Of a DNA stretch of 64,000 bases, positions 7,667 through 16,468 are shown in pieces (positions within the stretch are counted from its first letter, which is position 1; the number at the start of each line of letters is the position of its first letter). The DNA is from Lewinellaceae bacterium. Its GTDB lineage: Bacteria > Bacteroidota > Bacteroidia > Chitinophagales > Saprospiraceae. Below the pieces are notes generated by a model. That model was not told the origin of the DNA and made no database searches. It was given only the letters and a program-made list of their open reading frames with translations. Position numbers and translations under genes: made by a program. The stretch is taken from assembly GCA_020636375.1 (NCBI GenBank), contig JACJXZ010000001.1, positions 744,001-808,000 of the forward strand, written 5' to 3'.

Positions 7667-8932
7667 ATGAAAAACGCTATCCTTAGCCTTATTTTCTTAG
7701 CTGTAGTCTCATTAGACGTAGTTTCCTGCCAGAGTTCCGGTTGTCCTGGAACGGATGAGGAATTGAAAAAAGAATTCATCAGCATAATCGCTCATTACCA
7801 AAAGAAGCATGTGCGGGAAAGCTATGGCGAGTGGGCGGGACAATGTTTCACCTGGATGGACCTCGATGCTTTTAACGCGCAGCATGGCCCTGCTCAAGTT
7901 ACGTCGAAGCTGAAAAAAGATGCCGGCTTCTCTCAACTGGCCAAATGCCTCAGCAACCTTTCTCTGAATGCTTGGGCGGGCATTCGCGAGGCGGGCTCCA
8001 ATCACTTCAAGCCTACCTGGGCAGAGCAGGGAAAGATCAGCCGGTCGGGGCAAACCGACGCCGGGCAAAAGGCCGAAAAAATGATCGCTGCGGCAGTCGT
8101 CGAGGCAGCGGAGGAATTAATCCAACCGCCCACGCAAGGCTTTAAAGGGTTTCCCGCTGAGATTAGATGGGTAGCTTATTCCCCCACCAACTTCAACCCT
8201 GGAATTGGGCTCCAGCCCGACACTGCTTCTATCTTAAGAGATCTCGAAACCCTCGCTCGGGCAGGATTCACCGGGTTGGTAACCTATGGTTCTGACGGCC
8301 CGCTCGGAAAAGAGCTTCCCCGGCTGGCAGAGCAAATGGGCTTTCAGGGCCTCATCATGGGCATCTGGAATATTGTCGGCGTAGAAGAAGTTAGCCAGGC
8401 ACAGGCTGCCGCCGCTTCAAAGATTGTCCTGGGGTACTGCGTAGGAAACGAAGGGCTGGGCTGGCGTTATAACCTGGAGCAACTTTCACAGGCAGTAAAT
8501 GCCATGAAATCAGCTACAAACAAACCGGTAACCACCACTGAACAGATCGAAGATTATGCCAATACTGCCTTGTTAAACCTGGGAGATTGGGTTTTCCCCA
8601 ATGTACACCCTTACTGGAACGGGCAATACGAGGCCGCCTCGGCTGTAGAATGGACGAGGTCGGCCTATGAGAGCCTCCAAAAGCGAACAAAGAAACCTAT
8701 TCTCTTTAAAGAGGTAGGCTTCCCCACTGCCGGCCAGGATTCGCCGGCAATGTCGGAGGCTCTTCAGGAAAAATACTACGTCCAACTGGCAGCGACCAAT
8801 GTGCCGTTTGCCTACTTCGAAGCCTTCGACCAGCCCTGGAAAACTCACGAGCCTGTCGAACCGCACTGGGGCCTGTTCAAACCGGATCGCTCCCCGAAAA
8901 GCCTGGCCCGCCAGTTAATTGAAGGCCATTGA
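7667..8932 (+). CDS. Lipoprotein: shared N-terminal domain plus GH17-like glycosidase
   Basis: The 421-residue protein has a lipobox ending at Cys21 (LDVVSC). Residues 36-152 match the C-terminal domain of the preceding protein (WAGQCFTWMDLDAFNAQ ... HFKPTWAEQGKIS). From residue 165 on it is a TIM-barrel like GH17 beta-1,3-glucan hydrolases: IRWVAYSPTNF at the first strand, YCVGNEGL with probable acid/base Glu262, and ILFKEVGFPTAG with probable nucleophile Glu349. It ends YFEAFDQPWK, also typical. It probably cleaves beta-1,3-glucan or a related glycan in the envelope. The substrate is inferred from family only. Confidence 0.82.
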   Translation: MKNAILSLIFLAVVSLDVVSCQSSGCPGTDEELKKEFISIIAHYQKKHVRESYGEWAGQCFTWMDLDAFNAQHGPAQVTSKLKKDAGFSQLAKCLSNLSLNAWAGIREAGSNHFKPTWAEQGKISRSGQTDAGQKAEKMIAAAVVEAAEELIQPPTQGFKGFPAEIRWVAYSPTNFNPGIGLQPDTASILRDLETLARAGFTGLVTYGSDGPLGKELPRLAEQMGFQGLIMGIWNIVGVEEVSQAQAAAASKIVLGYCVGNEGLGWRYNLEQLSQAVNAMKSATNKPVTTTEQIEDYANTALLNLGDWVFPNVHPYWNGQYEAASAVEWTRSAYESLQKRTKKPILFKEVGFPTAGQDSPAMSEALQEKYYVQLAATNVPFAYFEAFDQPWKTHEPVEPHWGLFKPDRSPKSLARQLIEGH

Positions 8933-9066
8933 TTTTTTAATAAAATCCCTATGGAAATGTTGACCTGGCTCCTAAACCAGGTATTGATAAATAAAGCACC
9001 TGGAAAAGGGAAAGCGCCTGATGCCCTCCCGCATTCACATTAATAATACCATAAACCACCACTGAC

Positions 9067-9789
9067 ATGAAACGCAAACTATGTCTTACGGCCACCGCCG
9101 TGACCCTGGCCTCCTTTTGCCTGGCTCAACCCGAAACCGGCAACTACCGGCAACCCGCTTCCAGCAACACCTATCTGGGCATAACCTGGGGCCCTGGCTG
9201 GTCCAAGCAAAACATCAATTACGAGTTTGTATTCGACACGCCATTTCAACCGGCGCGGGTATTCTCCTTTGGCCTGCAGTATGGTTTTCCCGTTTCCGAA
9301 GCATTGCATGGGCAGGCCGAACTCTGCCTGACCCAGCATGGCTATCGTTTGGAGGAAACTGTTTACGATAGCGGCATTGAAATCAATGCGAAAGTTGATG
9401 CCCGAGTGCGGTATCTGGAGTTCCCGGTCTCTCTCGCCTACCGCATACCTGTCGGCAGCCGGGGTTTTGAACTGGCGGCCATGCCGGGCGTCAGCCTTGG
9501 ATATGCCGTCTCGGGCAAGGTCGTAGCGCAAGGCAAAGGAGAAAGCGCAACCCGCAGGGTGTACACCCGGATCACCGAGGAAGTGCCGGTCAAAGACGCT
9601 GCCTTTGCCGACCGCCTGGACGCTGCCCTCCTCCTGGGGGCGCAGGCGGCTTTCAACTTTGGAAACGGCGCCGCCTTTGTTGAGGCCCGCTACCATTTGG
9701 GGGTGCTGAACCTGGAGCGCAACGCCGAATATATAATCAATGAGGGAGGGGACAAAGCTTTCAACCGCTCCTTTTGGCTACCCGTCTAA
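9067..9789 (+). pseudogene. Outer-membrane beta-barrel protein, C-terminus displaced by IS
   Basis: A signal peptide (CLTATAVTLASFCLAQ) is followed by alternating hydrophobic strands typical of a PorT-like small barrel (SFGLQYGFPVSEALHGQAELC, RYLEFPVSLAYRIPV, AFVEARYHLGVLN). The IS inserted after codon NRSF. The present frame adds WLPV and stops inside the IS. The original end survives at 11470-11509 and, when the IS and one 8-bp duplication are removed, reads NRSFLLRLGYRFVL and stop, a proper last barrel strand. Loss of that strand should prevent assembly, so the gene is probably dead or impaired. Confidence 0.85.
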
Positions 9790-9846
9790 GGTTGGACAAT
9801 TTAAGGGTTAAAACCGGGAACCAAGAGCAGAGATGGAGCCAAAAGT

Positions 9847-10425
9847 GTGACAAAAGCTATAACTTGGCCAAAAAGCCTTATGCTGAAAGAGTTATGGCAG
9901 AAAATACAAGCCCGCCGGCGAGATAACCGAGAGGAGAGCCTTCGCCAAACGAGCGAGGCCATAGGAGCCCCCAAGAGCACGGTGCATTATCATGAGCAGC
10001 GGCGAAAGAAACGCATTGAGGCATCGGGCACGGACCAATGGGAGACTGCCTGGGGGCAATGGTATTTAAAGCGTATGATAATAAGCACCATCTACACCTT
10101 TGGGATAAAGGGCGGGGTGGGCTCGGCGCGGATATCAGAGCATTTCGGGCACCTGCAACTGGAAGGGATAGGGGCGGTATCGGAAAGCAGCATACAGCGG
10201 CTAACCAAAGAGATAGAGGCGAATATATTATGGTATAAGCAATTGCAGGAAGCCGGCTTGCAGTGCGAAGCGCGCCAGGAGCTGAAAGAATTGAAAGTGG
10301 TGCTGGGCTTGGATGAAACCTGGCTGGACGAGATGCTGTTGGTGTGCCAGGAATTGACAAGCGGGTACATTTTTTTGAAGAAGCAAGCCAAAAACGAGAC
10401 ACCGCCAGTTGGTGGGAGCACCTAG
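9847..10425 (+). CDS. IS transposase, upstream frame (orfA), copy 2
   Basis: This 192-residue protein is identical to the product of 1570-2148: a helix-turn-helix-like N-terminus and the first catalytic Asp motif LGLDETWLDE. The likely -1 slip site T TTT TTG is at 10371-10377, near its end, where the frame passes to orfB. Confidence 0.85.
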   Translation: MTKAITWPKSLMLKELWQKIQARRRDNREESLRQTSEAIGAPKSTVHYHEQRRKKRIEASGTDQWETAWGQWYLKRMIISTIYTFGIKGGVGSARISEHFGHLQLEGIGAVSESSIQRLTKEIEANILWYKQLQEAGLQCEARQELKELKVVLGLDETWLDEMLLVCQELTSGYIFLKKQAKNETPPVGGST

Positions 10426-11459
10426 AAAGCAGGGTGCTGGATTGGGGCGTGCAAGTTGTAGGCCTAACCAGCGACAGGGCGCGTTCGTTGGTAAAACTAG
10501 GCAAGGAGCAATACCTGAACGCGGTATCGATGCCGGACTTGTTTCACTTTGCCCAGGATATAAACAAAGCGGCGGGTTGCCGCATCGGGCTGAAAAAGGG
10601 GCGGCTGCAAAAGAAGCGCGACGAATGCACGGATGCCGGGCAGAAGGCTGAAGCGGAAGCACAGCTGGCAAAAGCGGCAGAAAGCCAGAAAAGTTACCGC
10701 CAACATATAGAAGAGATAAACAAAACGGTACACCCCTTTGACAACATGGATGAATGGCGCCCAAAAGGGCAAGCGGAAAAGGGCTTGTTGCAGTGTTTTA
10801 CGAAAATAGCCAGCATAGCAACAGGCTTGGGGATAGAAATTGCGTTGGACAAAGCCGCCAAAATATTAAATCAAATACCGGATATTGCTGCGGGCATACA
10901 AGCCTGGCAGCAACGCATACAAGAAGAACTCCGCGAATGGGCCCAAACTAAGGCTGTGCCCAGCCTGCACCGGCAATGGGTTGAAAAATGCGCCTTGCCT
11001 TATGCTTATTGGCAGCTTCAACTCAATAAGGCGCAGGCCAAAGCTCGCGACAAAGAATTGCGCGATTATTATAAAAAGCGAGCCGAGGATGCCCAAATGC
11101 GATATGAGCGACACAGCCTGACGGCACAATTGGATGAAGATACCCGGCAGTATTATTTGGAAAAGGCTTTTAGCATGGCAGCCACTTTTCAACGGTCCTC
11201 TTCTCAGGTTGAAGGGCGCAATGGCTACCTGGCATTTGTCCACCATGCCCATAAAGGTATTCCTAAACAACGCTTGGCCGCGTTGACAGTCGTTCACAAC
11301 TTCGACATTCGCAGGGATGATGGCACTACGCCAGCTCAAAGGTTGTTTTCAAGGCAGTTCCCGGATTTGTTTGAGTTCCTTTGCCAAAATGTGACAGGGT
11401 TCGCAGAGCCCAGGAGAAGTCGGCGGCAACCCCCGGCTTTAAAGGCTGTCCAACCTTAG
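10344..11459 (+). CDS. IS transposase, downstream frame (orfB), copy 2
   Basis: This 371-residue protein is identical to the product of 536-1651. It carries GLTSDRARS and SSQVEGRNG, the presumed second Asp and final Glu of a DDE site, separated by a helical insert. It is most likely expressed as an orfA-orfB fusion; the GTG start at 10344 is the alternative. Confidence 0.85.
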   Translation: MPGIDKRVHFFEEASQKRDTASWWEHLESRVLDWGVQVVGLTSDRARSLVKLGKEQYLNAVSMPDLFHFAQDINKAAGCRIGLKKGRLQKKRDECTDAGQKAEAEAQLAKAAESQKSYRQHIEEINKTVHPFDNMDEWRPKGQAEKGLLQCFTKIASIATGLGIEIALDKAAKILNQIPDIAAGIQAWQQRIQEELREWAQTKAVPSLHRQWVEKCALPYAYWQLQLNKAQAKARDKELRDYYKKRAEDAQMRYERHSLTAQLDEDTRQYYLEKAFSMAATFQRSSSQVEGRNGYLAFVHHAHKGIPKQRLAALTVVHNFDIRRDDGTTPAQRLFSRQFPDLFEFLCQNVTGFAEPRRSRRQPPALKAVQP

Positions 11460-11531
11460 ACGGGTAGCCCTCCTTTTTGTTGCGCCTGGGGTATCGGTTT
11501 GTGCTGTGAATTACCTCGCGTCGTTTTTTCA

Positions 11532-11656
11532 GGCTACTCGTCTACCGTTGGACACCCGATTGGGCAGCCGTACATCGTACACAACTCAATGTCGCCGCCA
11601 GACCCGTACATCGCACACTGCCCCGGCAGTCTCCGTCCAACCTTGGGCGGATAGTC
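11532..11656. mobile_element. 125-bp mini-element with ends related to the IS (MITE-like), copy A
   Basis: The left end GGCTACTCGTCTACCGTTGG matches the IS inverted repeat at 20 of 23 bases, and the right end at 18 of 23. The core is not IS sequence. Flanks TTTTTTCA (11524-11531) and TTTTTTCT (11657-11664) agree at 7 of 8 bases, suggesting an aged 8-bp duplication. A homologue of exactly the same length is at 63278-63402, sharing parts of the core such as GCCCCGGCA. It lies in the leader of the T9SS gene, so it could affect that gene's expression. Confidence 0.7.
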
Positions 11657-11693
11657 TTTTTTCTGATCTTACCTAACTTTAAAACCTATTGCC

Positions 11694-14600
11694 ATGAGTA
11701 CTTTTCTACAAAAGAAACTATCCTGGGTATTTTTCTGCTTTTTGTTGCTGCCCGCTTTGGCGAGTGCCCAGGCACGGCCCATCGAGTTTGGGCAGAGTAT
11801 TGACTCCACCATCAATCCTGCTTCTTCGGTTATTCCATTCAAGGTTTCTTTGATGCAGGGGGATGTTGTTTTCATCAGAGCGGCTCCAGCTAACCTTTCA
11901 CTTGTCACCCCCAAGGTTGAGTTGATTATGCCAGGAGGGACAACAGTAGGATCTGCGCAAACAAGTATTTTTTACAGGAAGGTTGACCTGATAAGGACAG
12001 CTCCGGTTGATGGAGAATATACCATTATAGTGTCCGATTTCGGCGCAAACGCAACAGGCGATTTTTGCATTTCCGTTGAAAGGATGAACGGTTCGTCAGC
12101 TACCTCCATTTTAGCAAGCAACTCCAGCCTTATCGACACCATCCATTGCAATGCCACGATCCAGAGTTTCAAATACAACGTTTCGGCAAATACCCTTGCC
12201 CGAATTGTCGTCACTCCTGCCTCTCTGTCTCTTGTCACCCCCCATGTTTGGGTATGCAACCCCGATGGATCCATAATTACTCATGATTCAACCCTTATTT
12301 TTTACTCGCCGGTCTCGATCAATGTGCCGCCACAACCTGTAAACCAATGCTTTTACGTTTTTGTTGCCGACGCCCTGGGCAACAGGAATGGTGCATTCAG
12401 CATTTCCCAGGCCATCCTCGCCGGCTCTGTCCCTGCTGCGTCCATCCAATCAGCCCCATCCAACGGCCTCGCCTGTGCCGGCAGCGATTTCGCCCTCACC
12501 GCTTCAACCAACGTCGACAACCCGATTTACGAATGGAGCGGCCCCAACGGCTTTGCCTCCACCCAAGCCAGCCTCACCTTCAGTAATGTTACGGCAATGC
12601 AGTCTGGCACTTATTTCCTGACGATTACTGATGAGGACGGCTGTGTGCTGCTTACGGCCAGCAAGCCCATCACCGTCATCGATTTTGATGCTAGCGTCCT
12701 GATCGACCCCGCCGACGGCACCCTCTGCGAAGGGCAACCCTTCACCCTGAGCGCCGACACCGACGCCGATACCCCAACATTTGCCTGGGTTGACCACAAG
12801 GGCGATACTGTTTCCACCCAGGAAATATTTGCAACCGGCAACGCTCTCCCATCGCAATCCGGAACGTACACCCTGACGGTGACGGACCGGTACGGCTGCA
12901 CGGAAAGCGCCGACACGGACATCACCGTCCACTCCCTACCCTCGGCAGCCATCGATGCCACTCCTGTTGGCGCGGCGATTTGCGAAGGCGAGGGTTTCAT
13001 GCTTTGCGCGTCGGCAGTCACCTCTGTCCTCGACTATTCCTGGGACGGGCCTTTGGGGTTCTCTTCGGATCAACGATGCATTTCATTCGACAACGCCACT
13101 CCGGAGCAAGGTGGCGATTACACGTTGACAGTAACGGACAGCAACGGCTGCCCGAACAGCGAAAGCCGGACAATTACCGTTCATCCGCTGCCAACGGCGG
13201 CTTTCACACCCGCCGGCGCCGAGGTTTGCGAGGGAGAATCGTTTACCCTCTGCTACTCAGCCGACACTTCCGGCCTGAACTTCATCTGGAACGGCCCTTC
13301 GGGGTTTTCTTCTGGTGTGCCGTGCATTTCCTTCGACAACGCCGACGCTACCCTGTCAGGCACTTACATGCTGACAGTAACCGACGCGAATGGCTGCTCA
13401 CAAGCTGCCAGCGGCGATGTCATCGTCCATTCTTTGCCGACAGCCGCCATTACGCCCACGCCTGCTGACGGAAGGGTGTGCGAAGGCGCCGCTTTCTCCC
13501 TGCGGGCCGAAACGGATGCCGGCGACCCGACCTACTCGTGGGCTAATCCCAACGGCGATTTATTCTCTACCCAGCGTGAAGTAAATTTCGACGAGACTAC
13601 GGCAGGCCAGGCAGGAGTTTATACCTTAACCGTCACCGATGGGAACGGTTGTGCGCAAACCGCCAGCCAAAACATCCACGTCATCAGCTTTTCGCTTGAA
13701 ACACAAAACAGCCCGCCTAGCAGTGAAGCGTGCGAAGGCGACGATCTTGTTATTAAAGCTATAACCGGCGCTGAGAACGCAACGTACTCCTGGCAAGGCC
13801 CGGGAGGCTTCGCCTCCGAACTGGATTCGATCAGCTTCACCAACGCCCTGCCCGGTCAATCCGGCATCTATCATGTTACCGTTACGGACGTGAACGGCTG
13901 CTCCCATACCGCGAGCGACACCATCATCATCCACAGGCTGCCTTCGGCAGACATTATCTCCTTCCCTGCCGATGCCACCGTTTGCGCAGGAGACACCCTG
14001 ATCCTATGTGCCTCAACCGATGCGCCGGCTGCCGGCTTCGACTGGAACGGGCCCCACGATCTTTCCTCTACAGAACAATGCCTGAATTTCTACAGCGCCA
14101 CCCCGCAGCAAACCGGCGAATATGTCCTGACGGTAACCGATAACAACGGATGCGCTCAAACCGCAAACGGCTCGGCTACCGTCCACCCGCTGCCATTGGC
14201 AGCCATTAACGACGCGCCTGCGAATGGCATCGTTTGCGAAGGAGAACCATTTTCTCTCTGCGCCCGCCCGGATGCGCCGATCGTCGCCTACGATTGGAAC
14301 GGGCCCGACGGGTTTTCCTCCTCTGGACAATGTGCGGCTTTTACCACCTCCACTCAAAGCCAGAGTGGTATTTATACCTTGACAGTCACGGATGAAAACG
14401 GATGTAAAAACAGCGCCGACAGTTTAATACAAGTTGCCGAATTGCCCGTACTAACCATAGATACAGCCGACGCCCAGGTGACCGCCGAGGCATCGGGCGG
14501 AACCGGGCCGTATACGTTTATCATCTTCGGCGGCAACCTGGAGGATACGGTAATCCTTTCGGAAATCGGCGAATTGATAGATGGAGAATACACCATTATC

Positions 14601-14912
14601 CTTACCGACGCCAACGGCTGCACCGATGATGCTACCTTTTTCATAACTGATATCGCCGACCCCATTGCCGAGTGGGGGCTTACGTTATCCCCCAACCCGA
14701 GCGCCGGCCTGTTTGACGTGGTCATAAGCAACGATCAAAGCCTGCCGCTAAAAATCTCAATTTTCGATCAAACTGGCAGGATGTTGAAAACAGAAGTATT
14801 GCGGACAAGGCGGTCAACGCTGGACTTAAGCGCTTCGCCGGCGGGATTGTACCTGCTGCGCCTGTTCGACGGAGAAAAAACGGGGCTGGCTAAGGTGGTG
14901 GTGGCGAGGTAA
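11694..14912 (+). CDS. Large secreted T9SS protein with Ig/PKD-like repeats
   Basis: The 1072-residue protein has a signal peptide to about ASAQA. Two related N-terminal domains follow (PASSVIPFKVSLMQGD ... and TIQSFKYNVSANTLAR ...) that look like pre-peptidase-C-type beta-sandwiches. Nine repeats of about 75-80 residues run from about residue 240, each starting near CEGxxFxL and ending with a LTVTDxNGC-like strand, as in Ig/PKD-type adhesin repeats. The last 80 residues are a type A T9SS sorting domain (LSPNPSAGLFDVVI ... ASPAGLYLLRL). It is thus exported and probably anchored on the surface as an adhesin or scaffold. No catalytic domain was seen. Confidence 0.88.
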   Translation: MSTFLQKKLSWVFFCFLLLPALASAQARPIEFGQSIDSTINPASSVIPFKVSLMQGDVVFIRAAPANLSLVTPKVELIMPGGTTVGSAQTSIFYRKVDLIRTAPVDGEYTIIVSDFGANATGDFCISVERMNGSSATSILASNSSLIDTIHCNATIQSFKYNVSANTLARIVVTPASLSLVTPHVWVCNPDGSIITHDSTLIFYSPVSINVPPQPVNQCFYVFVADALGNRNGAFSISQAILAGSVPAASIQSAPSNGLACAGSDFALTASTNVDNPIYEWSGPNGFASTQASLTFSNVTAMQSGTYFLTITDEDGCVLLTASKPITVIDFDASVLIDPADGTLCEGQPFTLSADTDADTPTFAWVDHKGDTVSTQEIFATGNALPSQSGTYTLTVTDRYGCTESADTDITVHSLPSAAIDATPVGAAICEGEGFMLCASAVTSVLDYSWDGPLGFSSDQRCISFDNATPEQGGDYTLTVTDSNGCPNSESRTITVHPLPTAAFTPAGAEVCEGESFTLCYSADTSGLNFIWNGPSGFSSGVPCISFDNADATLSGTYMLTVTDANGCSQAASGDVIVHSLPTAAITPTPADGRVCEGAAFSLRAETDAGDPTYSWANPNGDLFSTQREVNFDETTAGQAGVYTLTVTDGNGCAQTASQNIHVISFSLETQNSPPSSEACEGDDLVIKAITGAENATYSWQGPGGFASELDSISFTNALPGQSGIYHVTVTDVNGCSHTASDTIIIHRLPSADIISFPADATVCAGDTLILCASTDAPAAGFDWNGPHDLSSTEQCLNFYSATPQQTGEYVLTVTDNNGCAQTANGSATVHPLPLAAINDAPANGIVCEGEPFSLCARPDAPIVAYDWNGPDGFSSSGQCAAFTTSTQSQSGIYTLTVTDENGCKNSADSLIQVAELPVLTIDTADAQVTAEASGGTGPYTFIIFGGNLEDTVILSEIGELIDGEYTIILTDANGCTDDATFFITDIADPIAEWGLTLSPNPSAGLFDVVISNDQSLPLKISIFDQTGRMLKTEVLRTRRSTLDLSASPAGLYLLRLFDGEKTGLAKVVVAR

Positions 14913-15039
14913 AAGACAAAGGCTTTTACAGATTATGCCCATTTGAGTAAAAAAAAATCTCCCCCGGCGTGGACTTTTTTACTCTTGCCCCCACTAACCA
15001 ATAAACAGATGAAGATTCCTGAAAACCTTCTACCTGTTT

Positions 15040-15236
15040 TTAGCGACCTGCGATTAATAAGTGTCGGGTTTAGCAGGTTAGCAATTTTGGGTTTAACCAA
15101 GGCAAAGGTTCCTGACCTTAGCCGAAGCTAAGGAAGGCGGTTCTTTAACAGTCTACCCCGCACACGCAGTGTCGGGGAAGGGTAAAGCCAAAAGCGCTCA
15201 TGGGAAATCTGACAATAATTGATCGCAGGCCGCTAA
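15040..15236. repeat. Inverted-repeat element (about 195 bp), family shared with 49000-49163
   Basis: The ends are inverted copies: AGCGACCTGCGATTAATAA on the left and the complement of AGCGGCCTGCGATCAATTA on the right. The interior shares CCAAGGCAAAGGTTCCTGACC and GGCGGTTCTT with the element at 49000-49163. It also holds the small palindrome CCCCGCACACGCAGTGTCGG (start of it), which recurs at 52121-52142. It is non-coding, MITE-like, downstream of the T9SS gene. Confidence 0.65.
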
Positions 15237-15263
15237 ACCATTTTTCACCCAAAATCACTTATC

Positions 15264-15485
15264 ATGTCAAAGAAATCTAAGTTCGAAAGGATGTTGACAA
15301 CCACCGCAGATTCCGTAGGCGAAACATTGTCCGGCAAACTTGGAAAGGGTGCCTGCATATACTGGCTCCCCATTCTCGGGCAGGCAAAACTCGCATACGA
15401 CCTGGCCTCCGGAGTAGGAGAAGGGCTGGGGAAAGGAGCGTATAAAAGCGTTAAGATTTTACTTCAAACCGACGAGGACAAATAA
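15264..15485 (+). CDS. Small hypothetical protein, glycine-rich amphipathic
   Basis: The 73-residue protein is of unknown function. A basic start (MSKKSKFER) is followed by a central segment with alternating Gly and hydrophobic residues (GKGACIYWLPILGQAKLAYDLASGVGEGLGKGAYK), which could be a short membrane-associated helix. It stands alone between two inverted-repeat elements. A credible ATG follows CACTTATC. Coding status is uncertain because of its size. Confidence 0.45.
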   Translation: MSKKSKFERMLTTTADSVGETLSGKLGKGACIYWLPILGQAKLAYDLASGVGEGLGKGAYKSVKILLQTDEDK

Positions 15486-15574
15486 CCGTGCAATGGCATC
15501 CTGATCCGGCTGTTCAGGCTGCGTCCGGATTTCAGCCGCAGGACATATTTCAGCCGGCTCGCCGGCTTTATTTC

Positions 15575-15605
15575 GCGAATTTGGCCTTTTTGAGGCCAAA
15601 TTCGC
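15575..15605. repeat. Perfect hairpin, shared with 57431-57465
   Basis: The stem GCGAATTTGGCC pairs with GGCCAAATTCGC over a loop of about seven bases. A near-identical hairpin is at 57431-57465. With no T tract it is not a typical terminator; it may be a small dispersed repeat. Confidence 0.6.
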
Positions 15606-15608
15606 ACA

Positions 15609-15719
15609 TTTTATACTTAACGGCAATTAGGTTTTGTGCATTTGCCCTCCCCGCCCCTTAATCCCCTAAAGGGGTGCCACCCATAAATGCACAAAACCTA
15701 ATTGCAGCGGAGTATAAAA
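15609..15719. repeat. 111-bp long inverted repeat
   Basis: CAATTAGGTTTTGTGCATTT (15624-15643) is the exact complement of 15685-15704. Outer arms TTTATACT and AGTATAAA extend the pairing. The interior is C-rich. The whole could fold into a cruciform between convergent genes (15264-15485 and 15731-16390) and may serve as a two-way terminator or be a small mobile element. Confidence 0.65.
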
Positions 15720-15730
15720 ACCGAAATAGT

Positions 15731-16390
15731 TCACATCCCCTTCCCCTCCCATCCCTCAAACAAGATCCGCGAGCCCGTCCCCACGCCGATGATCGTCCGC
15801 ATGGCGTCCTCGGAGCGGGTTTTCACGAAGTAGACCTTCTCTTCCGGCATGTGGAAGATGAAGCCGTTCGTCGGGTTAGGGCCGGTGGGCACGAAGATGG
15901 TGATGTAGCCGTGCCCCACCTCGTCGTCGGTGACAAAGCCGGTCATCAGGGCGCCGCTGTTGTAGGGGTCGCAGAGGACGACCTGGGAGAAGGGCGTCTT
16001 TTTGCCGCCGAAGAACTGCCGCACCGTTTCCCGCAGCACCGAGTAGAAAGGCAGCTGCATCAGCCACCGTTCCTCGAACCGGTTGATGGCCTTATTGCCG
16101 TACTGAGTGCGCACGACCAGGCCGACTGCGAAGAACAGGGCGATCGCGCTGGCGAAGGACAGCAGGTCAATGATCCAGAGCGATACATTCTCCGAAAAGT
16201 GAAACAACAGGACCAGGGGCGACAAAATGCTGGCCGTGATGTTTACGACGAACCGCAGCAAGGCAATAAAGATCGTCAGGGGCAGCACCACCACCATGCC
16301 CCCGATCACCGAGGTTAAAAAAATGCGCCGCAACCGCCGCATCGGGACTTTCCATCTTTTGGGTACCATAAAGCGTGCTTTTGGGCGCAA
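15731..16390 (-). CDS. DUF502 family membrane protein
   Basis: The 219-residue protein has two membrane spans near the N-terminus (SVIGGMVVVLPLTIFIALL and a second at about residues 70-95). A conserved soluble part follows: PFYSVLRETVRQFFGGKKTPF, VVLCDPYNSGALMTGFVTD, YITIFVPTGPNPTNGFIFHM and the C-terminal RTIIGVGTGS. These phrases are characteristic of DUF502. The family has no agreed biochemical function in bacteria; it is an inner-membrane protein. It is a single gene, convergent with the preceding small gene. Confidence 0.85.
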   Translation of the reverse strand: MRPKARFMVPKRWKVPMRRLRRIFLTSVIGGMVVVLPLTIFIALLRFVVNITASILSPLVLLFHFSENVSLWIIDLLSFASAIALFFAVGLVVRTQYGNKAINRFEERWLMQLPFYSVLRETVRQFFGGKKTPFSQVVLCDPYNSGALMTGFVTDDEVGHGYITIFVPTGPNPTNGFIFHMPEEKVYFVKTRSEDAMRTIIGVGTGSRILFEGWEGKGM

Positions 16391-16432
16391 AAATACTCTT
16401 TCCCGGACTAAAAAACACGCCTGTTTTTTCCC

Positions 16433-16468
16433 CTACTCACTCCTTCACTCCTTCACTCCTTCACTCCC
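16433..16468. repeat. 8-bp tandem repeat (CACTCCTT) at the 3' end of rfbB
   Basis: Three to four copies of the unit CACTCCTT lie next to and across the rfbB stop codon (16461-16463). They are too short to alter the gene product but are length-variable candidates. Confidence 0.6.

Larger units (their letters stand above)
9776..11469 (+). mobile_element. Insertion sequence, copy 2 (1694 bp)
   Basis: It has the same 23-bp inverted repeats, length and encoded proteins as copy 1 at 526-2219, in inverted orientation. It is flanked by CTCCTTTT at 9768-9775 and 11470-11477, an 8-bp target duplication. It lies 13 codons before the stop of an outer-membrane protein gene. The two copies form a 10.9-kb inverted pair, so recombination between them could flip 2220-9775. 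Confidence 0.95.
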
